Positions 23,802-31,503 of a stretch of DNA of 50,421 nt are shown here, one piece after another; within the stretch, counting starts at the first letter, position 1; the number at the start of each line of letters is the position of its first letter. Made by a program: the position numbers and the translations under genes. Below the pieces are notes generated by a model. That model did no database searches. It had not been told where the DNA came from and saw nothing but the letters and a program-made list of their open reading frames with translations. The stretch is from NCBI GenBank assembly GCA_026414165.1, contig JAOAJN010000001.1, forward strand, positions 1 through 50,421, written 5' to 3'. Origin of the DNA: Candidatus Methanomethylicaceae archaeon. Lineage in GTDB: Archaea; Thermoproteota; Methanomethylicia; Methanomethylicales; Methanomethylicaceae.

Positions 23802-26507
23802 GTGGCTAATATGCCAATAATGAATTATGCAATCGATCTAGCGCATGTAACTAAAGATCATTCAGGGAAAGTGGGGCATAAAGCAGCTAATTTAGGAGAG
23901 CTGTTGTGCTATGGTTTTTCAGTTCCAGTAGGCTTCGTAGTTAACACTGACGCATATTCATTTTTTTTAAAAGAAAACAATCTTGAAAAATTAATAAATA
24001 GCACAATAATTGACCTGCCATCAGATCCGCACTCCTTAGAAAAAATTTCTAAAAAGATTCAGACTATGATTGAAAATGCTGAACTTCCCACCGAGATTGC
24101 CGATGAGATAATAACTCATTATAAAGCACTCCCAACTCAAAACGTCGCAGTTCGGTCATCCGCAACATCTGAAGATCTTCCTCAGGAGTCTTTTGCTGGA
24201 CAAATGGAGACTTTTCTGAATATAAAGGGCGAAAATAACTTGCTTAAGCAAATTAAAAGATGTTACGCCTCTTTATGGACCTCTAGGGCTATTGCTTACA
24301 GAAACAAAAGCAAAATCCCACATGATGCTCTTAAGATGGCAGTAATAGTTCAAGTAATGGTAAAAGCCAAAAGTTCAGGCGTTCTTTTTACGGCAGATCC
24401 TGTTTACTCGGAAAGAACTCGTCTGGTAATCGAGTCTAACTTTGGTCTTGGCGAATCATTAGTCTCTGGTCGAGTAGCGCCAGACCGATTCATAGTTTCT
24501 CGCAGCGGAGAGCAGCTAAAAATCATAGCAAGGGAGATCGGAACAAAAAGTCATTTTACAGATCTAAACAAATTGTCTGGATTGGATTATTTAGAACTAG
24601 ATCCGGAAAAGCGAAGACTACCGTCCTTAAAAGACGAAGAGATCTTAAAACTTGCAGAGTTAGGCTGCACAATAGAAAAATTATTCGGATGCCCACAGGA
24701 CATTGAGTGGGCAGTAAGCGAAGACGGAATGATCTTCATACTTCAAACAAGACCTATAACATCGTTGTTCAAGGTGGCACCTGAAGATGAAATTGTATGG
24801 AGTAGGGGTTATTCTGATGACTACTGGAATGATCCAGTAACGCCTTTGTTCTTTGGGCTGTTAGGAGATCACCTAACAAATGTTGTTAATATAGAATTAA
24901 ATAAAATCATGGGTTATTCCGCCCAAGGCTTAAAGAATATGGATCAGCTTCTAAGACTACATCGTGCCCACGTATATTTCAACCTCGAAGTACTCAAGAA
25001 GAAGGTTGAATACGAAATCCCGCCTTTTTTACGCAATGAAGACATTCTTAACTACTTTCCCGACGGCGGCGGACCTTACGGTAAGGAGACTATTAAGAAC
25101 CTGCCTTTCCGACTAAGAAAAAGGATAATTGCCGAACTGCGCGTAATGCTATTTGATCCGCAAGGCTCTATTATAAAGACAGCTAAGGCTTATCAAAAAT
25201 GGACCAAAGATAAATTCGAACCGTTCTTGGAGAACTTTGATTCTAGAATGGCAGAACTAGATAAGAAAAGATGTCTTTTAGAGTATCTAAACCTTGCGAA
25301 AGAACTGGACCAGTTGATGGTGGGACACTTCCGACTCGTTCGTTATGGCATTCCCGTTCATAATATTGGTATGAATTTGATGGCGCAATACCTTTTGGCA
25401 AGATTTCTCGGTAAGGATGTGTCTTTGACCAGATATCCGTTACTTATCTCTGGACTTGAGCATAAAACCAGTGAGACCAATGATCGAATCAAAAAACTAG
25501 CCTTAAAAGCCAACTCTTCCGCTAAGGTTAAAAAGATTATTTTGGAAGTCCCGTCCGATCGTCTATTTGAAACTCTTTCCTCTGCAATGGACTCTGAGAT
25601 AATGGCCTTCATGCAAGAGTTGAGAAGCTTCATTAAAGACTTTGGTGTTCGCGGCTTCACAAGGGAGCCCTATTACCCCCGATGGTGTGAAGCTCCTCAA
25701 TACATCTTTGACGTCTTGAAGTCACTAATTAAAGAGGATGGGAAGATTGTAAACGATTCTGAAAATTTAAAGAAGCAGAAAGAAACTGAAAAAGAGATAG
25801 AACAAATGATAAAATCGCTACGTTTTGGTTGGTTTAAGTGGAAAATATTTTCTATTATTTTAGGTTTTGCAAGGAAGTATATCGTGTTTCGAGAAGACCA
25901 ACGTTTTAACCTTGACCGCTGGATTACCATGAATCGCAGGATCTATTTGAAAATAGGTGAGATCTTGAAGGATAAGGGCATCTTACAAGACGCAAATGAG
26001 ATATTCTTCCTGACTAAAGAAGAGATTCAAAAATTATGTTCAGATGGATGCTGTTATGATGAACTTAAGAATCTACTTATTTCAATTGAGAAAAGAAAAA
26101 TTGAGTTTTTAAAGTACGAAAATACTACTCCACCGAAATTCTTGCAAGGCATGAGAGAATTTAATGACCCTGTATGTGACCATAAGAAAACATTAAAAGG
26201 AATACCTGCGAGTCAAGGTCTAATTACAGCCCCCATCAGAGTTTTGAAGAGTATAGAAGAGATTCCCCAAGTTCGCGCGGGTGAGATAATTGTTGTCCCG
26301 CGCACAGACCCTGGATGGACTCCTGTATTCTGTAAGATAGGTGGTCTAATAACTGAGACTGGCGGAATTCTCTCCCACGGCGCTGTAGTATCAAGAGAGT
26401 ATGGGATTCCTGCAGTAACCAATATCCCTAATGCATGCCAAATTTTCAAAACTGGTCAAGTAGTGACGATTGACGGGACCAATGGTACAGTAAGCATGGA
26501 TGTTTAA
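23802..26507 (+). CDS. PEP-synthase-like dikinase with rifampin-phosphotransferase layout
   Basis: A 901-residue enzyme. Residues 1-325 form the pyruvate-phosphate-dikinase ATP-grasp domain: KAANLGELLCYGFSVPVGF, VRSSATSEDLPQESFAGQ, SSGVLFTADP and IEWAVSED...LQTRPIT. A long middle region (about 330-800) has no motif I can name. The phosphohistidine domain is at the C-terminus, GGILSHGAVVSREYGIPAV. True PEP synthase has the His domain in the middle and a PEP-binding barrel at the end. Here the order matches rifampin phosphotransferase, in which the middle part binds the acceptor. The acceptor is unknown. The start may be GTG 23802 or ATG 23811. A TATA-like AATCTTTAAG lies near 23747. It is followed after 12 bases by the lipocalin-like gene, so the two form an operon. 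Confidence 0.82.
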   Translation: MANMPIMNYAIDLAHVTKDHSGKVGHKAANLGELLCYGFSVPVGFVVNTDAYSFFLKENNLEKLINSTIIDLPSDPHSLEKISKKIQTMIENAELPTEIADEIITHYKALPTQNVAVRSSATSEDLPQESFAGQMETFLNIKGENNLLKQIKRCYASLWTSRAIAYRNKSKIPHDALKMAVIVQVMVKAKSSGVLFTADPVYSERTRLVIESNFGLGESLVSGRVAPDRFIVSRSGEQLKIIAREIGTKSHFTDLNKLSGLDYLELDPEKRRLPSLKDEEILKLAELGCTIEKLFGCPQDIEWAVSEDGMIFILQTRPITSLFKVAPEDEIVWSRGYSDDYWNDPVTPLFFGLLGDHLTNVVNIELNKIMGYSAQGLKNMDQLLRLHRAHVYFNLEVLKKKVEYEIPPFLRNEDILNYFPDGGGPYGKETIKNLPFRLRKRIIAELRVMLFDPQGSIIKTAKAYQKWTKDKFEPFLENFDSRMAELDKKRCLLEYLNLAKELDQLMVGHFRLVRYGIPVHNIGMNLMAQYLLARFLGKDVSLTRYPLLISGLEHKTSETNDRIKKLALKANSSAKVKKIILEVPSDRLFETLSSAMDSEIMAFMQELRSFIKDFGVRGFTREPYYPRWCEAPQYIFDVLKSLIKEDGKIVNDSENLKKQKETEKEIEQMIKSLRFGWFKWKIFSIILGFARKYIVFREDQRFNLDRWITMNRRIYLKIGEILKDKGILQDANEIFFLTKEEIQKLCSDGCCYDELKNLLISIEKRKIEFLKYENTTPPKFLQGMREFNDPVCDHKKTLKGIPASQGLITAPIRVLKSIEEIPQVRAGEIIVVPRTDPGWTPVFCKIGGLITETGGILSHGAVVSREYGIPAVTNIPNACQIFKTGQVVTIDGTNGTVSMDV

Positions 26508-26519
26508 GAGGTAAGACGA

Positions 26520-27485
26520 ATGGAATCTTTGACTCATAGACCAAAAAATCATAAGGAATGGAACGAGTCCTATTATTTTGTTTTCTATGATAAAAAACAA
26601 AAAATTGGCGGAATGACACGTTTAGGCTTCAAGCCAAACAAAGAAGAAGGTATGACATTTCTTTTTCTCTTCTTACCAGATGGAACTGTGGCAGGATACC
26701 AAGCTCTGGAAAAGAAAAGAAACTATCCAGAAGGGAGGTCATTACGTGTTGGATCTATGGTCCACGAGCCTCTATCTGATGACAAATGGAAATACCACTT
26801 TGAAGACAAAATGATCGTGGTCAGAAATCCTGAGGATCTTCTAAAGATTAACAATAATCCTCAACTAATTTTGAAGGTATCGCCAGTAAAGTTGGATCTC
26901 TTTTTCACACCAATAAATGAAGTTTACGAGTATAGTGAACACATGACTGAAGAATCAAGGAAAGTGGGCGAGAGATCTGGAGACGCTCACTGGGAACAGA
27001 TAGCCACAATAGATGGCGATATTATTTTTGGAGAAGAGCGATATCAAATAAAAGATTGCATGGGACAAAGGGATCACACTCATGGCATCCGGGAATGGAC
27101 ACACATAGATTACTGGTTTTACTACGTGATATGGTTTTCTAAGAACCTTGCAGTTAATCCTGCTGCAATAATAACAAATGATGGAAGAAGATCAATAGGT
27201 GGCTTCATATACAAAAATGGAAGAAATGTACCCATAATGGATATAAAAATAATAGATCAAAAATTCCGAGACTATTTAATCCCTATAAGCTCAAAGTTGG
27301 AGCTAATTGATGCGTTGGGGAACAAATACATATTAGAGGGAAGAGCGGGACCTGTCATACCTGTGCCTTTTAAAGATGAAGAGGGGAACTTCTCAGTTCT
27401 AACTCAGTCATTTGGAAGTTTCAAGTTGGATGGACTGGAAGGAGGGTACGGCTCTTTTGAAACGTTAAGGAAAAAGAGTGAGTGA
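26520..27485 (+). CDS. Lipocalin/CrtC-AttH-like protein (DUF7064/DUF7065-like)
   Basis: A 321-residue protein with an N-terminal half containing WNESYYFVFYDKKQKIGGM and a C-terminal half containing MGQRDHTHGIREW (about 180-192). The Arg-Asp-His triad and the beta-rich character resemble the double-lipocalin proteins related to CrtC (hydroxyneurosporene hydratase) and AttH, now split among DUF7064/DUF7065. Members often act on or carry lipids and isoprenoids. No signal peptide. It directly follows the dikinase gene, so the pair probably modifies one shared hydrophobic molecule, which is inference. The family assignment is by motif resemblance and should be read as tentative. Confidence 0.5.
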   Translation: MESLTHRPKNHKEWNESYYFVFYDKKQKIGGMTRLGFKPNKEEGMTFLFLFLPDGTVAGYQALEKKRNYPEGRSLRVGSMVHEPLSDDKWKYHFEDKMIVVRNPEDLLKINNNPQLILKVSPVKLDLFFTPINEVYEYSEHMTEESRKVGERSGDAHWEQIATIDGDIIFGEERYQIKDCMGQRDHTHGIREWTHIDYWFYYVIWFSKNLAVNPAAIITNDGRRSIGGFIYKNGRNVPIMDIKIIDQKFRDYLIPISSKLELIDALGNKYILEGRAGPVIPVPFKDEEGNFSVLTQSFGSFKLDGLEGGYGSFETLRKKSE

Positions 27486-27590
27486 TGGCAAGTTCTAAAT
27501 TCGACATTAATTTACAAACATCTTTGATAATAACTACATGGAAATTTGAATTGATTACGACGGCAGTAATTGCTTTTGATAATCTAATAG

Positions 27591-27721
27591 TGCGGGGGGA
27601 GGGATTTGAACCCTCGAAGGCCTACGCCACAGGATACCCTATCCACCCAAGCCTATGGATCTTAAGTTTGGCACGCCTTTATGGGCGTCCTGCCCCGTTG
27701 TCCTGACTTGGGAACCCCCGC
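27591..27721 (-). tRNA. tRNA-Leu (anticodon TAA) with probably two introns
   Basis: On the minus strand: acceptor GCGGGGG/CCCCCGC, D arm CCC..GGG, T arm GAGGG-TTCAAAT-CCCTC, and a long variable arm typical of Leu. The anticodon stem CAGGA/TCCTG is interrupted. The loop CTTAAG|A (anticodon TAA) is flanked by an insert of about 21 nt before it and about 25 nt after it. Removing both leaves an 85-nt class II tRNA. Exact splice points are my best fit. CCA is not encoded. Confidence 0.82.
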
Positions 27722-27867
27722 CCTAAGGATAACTAAAAAGTAGGGTGTTATTTAGATTTATTTGTGATCCATCCGCGCCCCATTAATCACTTATTTACAA
27801 CTGCCTATAATTCCAAAAACCGTATAACAAAAAGGTTTAATTCTAGATCGGATTCCTGTCCAATTGG

Positions 27868-27942
27868 GGGCCCGTGGCGCAGACTGGATAGCGCGTCGGC
27901 CTTCTAAGTCGATGGTCGAGGGTTCAAATCCCTCCGGGCCCG
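27868..27942 (+). tRNA. tRNA-Arg (anticodon TCT), left border of the nitrogen island
   Basis: Acceptor GGGCCCG/CGGGCCC, anticodon stem TCGGC/GTCGA (imperfect) with loop CTTCTAA (TCT), T arm GAGGG-TTCAAAT-CCCTC, discriminator G and encoded CCA at 27943-27945. A decayed integrase follows it, and a decayed second copy lies at 34060-34135. Confidence 0.92.
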
Positions 27943-27989
27943 CCATCAAAACTTCTTTGTCCGAGCTAAAGAAGCCTTACTAAGAAAGG

Positions 27990-28395
27990 CGCTCTCTTCA
28001 ACAGCCACGAAAGGGCATTTTACCGCCTGGGTCAACTAGTGCTTTACAAGTTCTGCAGGGTGGACCTACACTTCAAGCCATCATCAATAAAGAGCAAGTG
28101 TGTATACATCTCGAGGATGCTGAGGGAGGTCGGCTCTGATCCGACCGTAGAGGAGCTTAAGGGGTTTCTTGGTCTCCTTCGAGAACCTCTTGTCTTATAA
28201 TAAATGCGTTAAAGCCCTCAAGCTTTAATTCAGGGACTTCCTGAGGGACTTGAAGTATAAGGAAGTTCAGGCTCTGCAGGGTTGATTATGGGATCATGAG
28301 GCTCTACTCCAAGAAGGAGCTCCAGGAATTCTTATGCTAGCTGGGCACAGAAATAGAGCCCTCTTCCTGACATACGCAACTTCTGGGAGAAAGCT
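27990..28395 (+). pseudogene. Decayed tyrosine integrase
   Basis: Broken by several stops and frameshifts, but fragments in order match the intact integrase at 1309-2076. They are KFCRVDL near 28047, FRDFL near 28230, RLYSKKELQEF near 28302-28335 (identical to the intact protein) and RALFLTYATSGRK near 28355-28395, where it stops before the later catalytic residues. It starts just after the 3' end of tRNA-Arg(TCT), the arrangement expected for an element integrated there. Confidence 0.8.
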
Positions 28396-28396
28396 T

Positions 28397-28650
28397 CCGA
28401 TCCTTCGGCGATCTTCAGCAATACCGACAAATGGTCGAGATCCAGCACAACATGTTCGCCGCTTTGTAGCATCTCCTAGTAGATCTTTAGATCTTTAGGC
28501 GATCTACGTCTCACTTTTCAGTTTTCTGAATTCATAATAGAGGTAGAGTGCCTTCCTTATAAAATTACTTTGATTCTCGCCGCAGGAGGTCCGTTCTTGT
28601 AATATCCTTTCGAACTCTGGGCTGAGCGAAATGCTCGTGCGTTTGGACAC
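28397..28650 (-). pseudogene. Decayed ribbon-helix-helix regulator
   Basis: From GTG 28650 the minus strand encodes an RHH-type N-terminus (SKRTSISLSPEFERIL, then QSNFIRKALYLYYEF) ending at a stop at 28504. In another frame, after a second stop, the sequence continues with EMLQSGEHVVLDLDHL to about 28397, where it is fused to the integrase remnant. It could also be read as a 48-residue stand-alone protein. The fused continuation favours a pseudogene. Confidence 0.6.
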
Positions 28651-28741
28651 ATACAAAAAGGGGCGGTAGATAAATATTTTATTACATTTTCATAAAAAAA
28701 TATTAAATTTTATTACTAACTCCAACTTTTTAATAAATAAT

Positions 28742-28754
28742 TTTTTATATAAAT
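28742..28754 (+). promoter_or_regulatory. TATA-box promoter of amt-glnK-glutamate synthase
   Basis: TTTTTATATAAAT at about 28742-28753 is a strong archaeal TATA box. Transcription would start near 28778, just before the AAAGAGG ribosome-binding site (28781-28787) that selects ATG 28796. The 28651-28790 spacer is extremely A+T rich in contrast with the genes that follow. Confidence 0.6.
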
Positions 28755-28795
28755 CATCGGACTATTGATGTTTTGTATAAAAAGAGGAATTGAAT

Positions 28796-30124
28796 ATGAA
28801 CATTGGGTATGCAGAATCAGCAATATTCTACTCGAACGTTTATACCACAGTGGTTTCGGCGACCTATGGGATAGAGAACGCCATAGACACGACATGGATA
28901 CTGATTGCTGCCTTTCTGGTATTCTTCATGAATCTCGGATTCGCAATGCTGGAGAGTGGGATGCAGAGGGCCAAAAACACTAGCAACATATGCATGAAGA
29001 ACCTCGTGACCCCTGCGATCGGAGGTTTGGCATTCTTCATTGTCGGGTTCAGTTTGGCATTCGGGTCGGATATATTCGGGTTCCTAGGGAACCCAATCGA
29101 GTTGGCAATGCTTGGAAGGCTTGGGGCGCTTGACATATGGCCGAACACAAACGTCACTTCATATGCCTACTTCCTTTTCCAGGTTATGTTCGCGGCAACA
29201 GCGGCTACAATAGTTTCGGGTGCGGTTGGCGAGAGGATAAAGTTCATTGGGTATGTGCTCTTCACCGCGATAATACTGACCCTTGTGTACCCATTGGTGG
29301 CTCATTGGGTGTGGGGCGGAGGTTGGCTCGCGAGTATTGGGATGGTCGACTTTGCGGGATCTGCAGTAGTCCACCTCACTGGAGGTGCGGCCGCACTTGC
29401 TGGTGCTATTGTGCTAGGACCCAGGATCGGCAAGTACGCTGACGGTAAAATTAACCTAATACCAGGGCACAACATATCACTTTCAACAATCGGAGCGATG
29501 GTGCTCTGGTTCGGGTGGTTTGGTTTCAATCCAGGAAGCACTGCAGCTGCAACCATCCCGAGTATTGCGACAATAGCAATAACTACCAACATCGCGGCAG
29601 CTGCGGGGGCCTTAGGGGCAATGGTGACTGCATGGATCCACATAGGAAAGCCCGATGTTGGTATGACCATAAACGGGCTCCTTGCTGGTCTTGTAGCAAT
29701 AACTGCAGGATGTGCTAGCGTTAGCCCAGGAACGGCGATGGCAATAGGCAGTATTGCTGGGATCCTTGTCGTATTCTCAGTCGAATTCATCGATAAGGTC
29801 CTGAGGGTCGACGATCCGGTGGGCGCGATATCTGTCCATGGCGTCGGCGGAGCTTTTGGGGCGCTTGCGGTCGGCATCTTCGCTGAAAGTTCATTCTCTG
29901 GCGGTGTGAGCGGGCTTTTGTTTGGCGGCCGGACTTCACAGCTGGCGATCCAATTGGTGGGAGTCGGTTCGATATTTGCATTCGTGTTTGCCACTTCCTA
30001 TCTGGTATTCAAGGCGATTGACTATACAATAGGTCTGAGGGTCAGCGAGGAAGAGGAGATTATCGGTCTTGACATCGCTGAGCACGGCATGAGCGCATAC
30101 CCAGACTTCGAGGTGCCATCGTGA
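28796..30124 (+). CDS. amt: Ammonium transporter Amt
   Basis: An Amt/Rh-family channel of about 442 residues with roughly 11 transmembrane helices. Signature stretches are FAMLESGMQRAKNTSNICMKN, ADFAGS-type pore segments (VDFAGSAVVHLTGG) and FGWFGFNPGST with the family's conserved pore region, plus the later His in GAISVHGVGGAFGALAVG. It conducts ammonium/ammonia into the cell as a trimer. ATG 28796 is preferred over TTG 28790 because AAAGAGG lies 8 bases upstream. It is followed after 11 bases by glnK, the PII protein that blocks Amt when nitrogen is plentiful. The G+C-rich third codon positions differ visibly from the surrounding genes. Confidence 0.95.
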   Translation: MNIGYAESAIFYSNVYTTVVSATYGIENAIDTTWILIAAFLVFFMNLGFAMLESGMQRAKNTSNICMKNLVTPAIGGLAFFIVGFSLAFGSDIFGFLGNPIELAMLGRLGALDIWPNTNVTSYAYFLFQVMFAATAATIVSGAVGERIKFIGYVLFTAIILTLVYPLVAHWVWGGGWLASIGMVDFAGSAVVHLTGGAAALAGAIVLGPRIGKYADGKINLIPGHNISLSTIGAMVLWFGWFGFNPGSTAAATIPSIATIAITTNIAAAAGALGAMVTAWIHIGKPDVGMTINGLLAGLVAITAGCASVSPGTAMAIGSIAGILVVFSVEFIDKVLRVDDPVGAISVHGVGGAFGALAVGIFAESSFSGGVSGLLFGGRTSQLAIQLVGVGSIFAFVFATSYLVFKAIDYTIGLRVSEEEEIIGLDIAEHGMSAYPDFEVPS

Positions 30125-30135
30125 GGCGATAAGGA

Positions 30136-30588
30136 ATGAAACTGGTAATAGCATACATAAAGCCTGAAAAACTCGAGGACGTCAAGAGGGAGCTGGACTC
30201 CAGAGAAGTGTTCAGGATGAGCGTAACCAAGGCAAAGGGGTGCGGCGAGACAAAGGGGTACGTCGAAAGCTATCGGGGCGTTAAGAAGGACGTTTACCTC
30301 CTGCCTAAACTAAGGCTTGAGATTGCTGTAAACGACGACTTCGTGGACACGGTAGTTGAAGGGATAATTAAATCAGCTAGAACTGGAAAGATCGGAGACG
30401 GCAAGATCTTCATCTTGCCCCTAGAGGAATGCATTAGGATCAGGACAGGCGAACGTGGACCTGATGCAGTGGGAGGATGGAGCAGGTATTCTAGCAAACA
30501 TGCCCCAAACCAAGAGGGCCAGAGGGCGGACGAGCAAAAGAAAAACAATGTAGACAAAGACTTAGCGTCTTTCAAACAAGAGGTATGA
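30136..30588 (+). CDS. glnK: PII nitrogen regulatory protein GlnK
   Basis: A 150-residue PII protein. Residues 1-112 are the standard trimeric PII fold, with the T loop at about 37-55 (YVESYRGVKKDVYLLPKL) and the ATP-binding stretch TGKIGDGKIFILPLEE. The T loop has Lys-Lys where the uridylylated Tyr51 of enterobacterial PII would be, so control is probably by ATP/ADP/2-oxoglutarate alone, as in archaeal GlnK proteins. There is a charged C-terminal extension of about 38 residues (from SKHAPNQEGQ) not usual for the family. The position directly after amt fits a direct Amt regulator. Confidence 0.94.
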   Translation: MKLVIAYIKPEKLEDVKRELDSREVFRMSVTKAKGCGETKGYVESYRGVKKDVYLLPKLRLEIAVNDDFVDTVVEGIIKSARTGKIGDGKIFILPLEECIRIRTGERGPDAVGGWSRYSSKHAPNQEGQRADEQKKNNVDKDLASFKQEV

Positions 30589-30591
30589 GTG

Positions 30592-31503
30592 ATGTGCGGA
30601 ATAGCAGGCGTATTGCTTAACGGAAAGGGAGAGATAGGTCTCTTCCTCTCAGTGATGCTGGGAGGATTGCAGCACAGGGGGCTCGATTCGGCAGGTGTTG
30701 CCCTTTACAGGAGCGAAGAGATGCCGGGCGACGAGTTCATGATAAGAGTATTCACAAGAGATGTTATAGGCGCACTTAGCAAGATCTCGGCTGCAATAGC
30801 TAGCGCGGGCGGGGATATTAGGAACATAAAGCTCAATTCTATAAAGGGCTACAGCTTCGACCTCTACACAGTCAGGGCGCATGAGAAAGACCTGCCCCAG
30901 ATGGTCAAGAACATTAATGCCACCGAGCTCTCGAAGGTGCTGAGCATCGGCAGAAAGATGGATATAATAAAGGATACAGTCTCCGTGGAGGAGCTCGATA
31001 GGAACTTTAAGGTACGTGACTTTATAGGTAGCCATGGCATTGGACATGTAAGATTCTCGACTGAGAGCCGCGTCGACCTTTTCCACGCCCACCCGTTCCA
31101 GTCCTTCGACCACATAGACGTGGCCTTGGTTCACAACGGTCAGATCACGAATTACTGGAAGGCGAGGGAAAGGCTCGAGCAGAAGGGGGTCAAATTCCAA
31201 ACTGAAAACGACTCGGAATTAATTGTGCACTACATAACTGACAGGCTCAAGGACGGCGAGGCGCTCGATGAAGCACTGAAGGCATCCGTAGAGGATCTTG
31301 ACGGACCTTTCTCCTACGTATTCTCGACAGAGTGTGAACTCGGAATGGTAAGAGACAAGCTCGGACTGAGACCAATGGTCATCTTAGAAGGCGAAGAGAT
31401 TAGGGCAGTCGCCTCGGAGGAGAACGCCTTGCGTCTTTTGAATAAGAAAGGCGTCATCAGGAACGTTAAACCAGGTGAGGTAATTTGCTGGAAAACAGTA
31501 TAA
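30592..31503 (+). CDS. Glutamate synthase, glutaminase (class II amidotransferase) subunit
   Basis: About 303 residues of a GATase type II domain. The start is ATG 30592, which puts Cys directly after Met (MCGIAGVLL), the nucleophile exposed after Met removal. GTG 30589 would place it one residue further in. Further motifs are GLQHRGLDSAG, GHVRFSTESR (Arg of the substrate pocket) and LVHNGQITNYW. It releases ammonia from glutamine for the synthase encoded next. The 3' end overlaps that gene by 19 bases. In archaeal-type glutamate synthase the glutaminase is a separate polypeptide, as here. Confidence 0.88.
   Translation: MCGIAGVLLNGKGEIGLFLSVMLGGLQHRGLDSAGVALYRSEEMPGDEFMIRVFTRDVIGALSKISAAIASAGGDIRNIKLNSIKGYSFDLYTVRAHEKDLPQMVKNINATELSKVLSIGRKMDIIKDTVSVEELDRNFKVRDFIGSHGIGHVRFSTESRVDLFHAHPFQSFDHIDVALVHNGQITNYWKARERLEQKGVKFQTENDSELIVHYITDRLKDGEALDEALKASVEDLDGPFSYVFSTECELGMVRDKLGLRPMVILEGEEIRAVASEENALRLLNKKGVIRNVKPGEVICWKTV

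Noticed and set aside
23802-26507. Annotation as phosphoenolpyruvate synthase (ppsA)
   Set aside because: The phosphohistidine domain is at the C-terminus and there is no C-terminal PEP-binding barrel.
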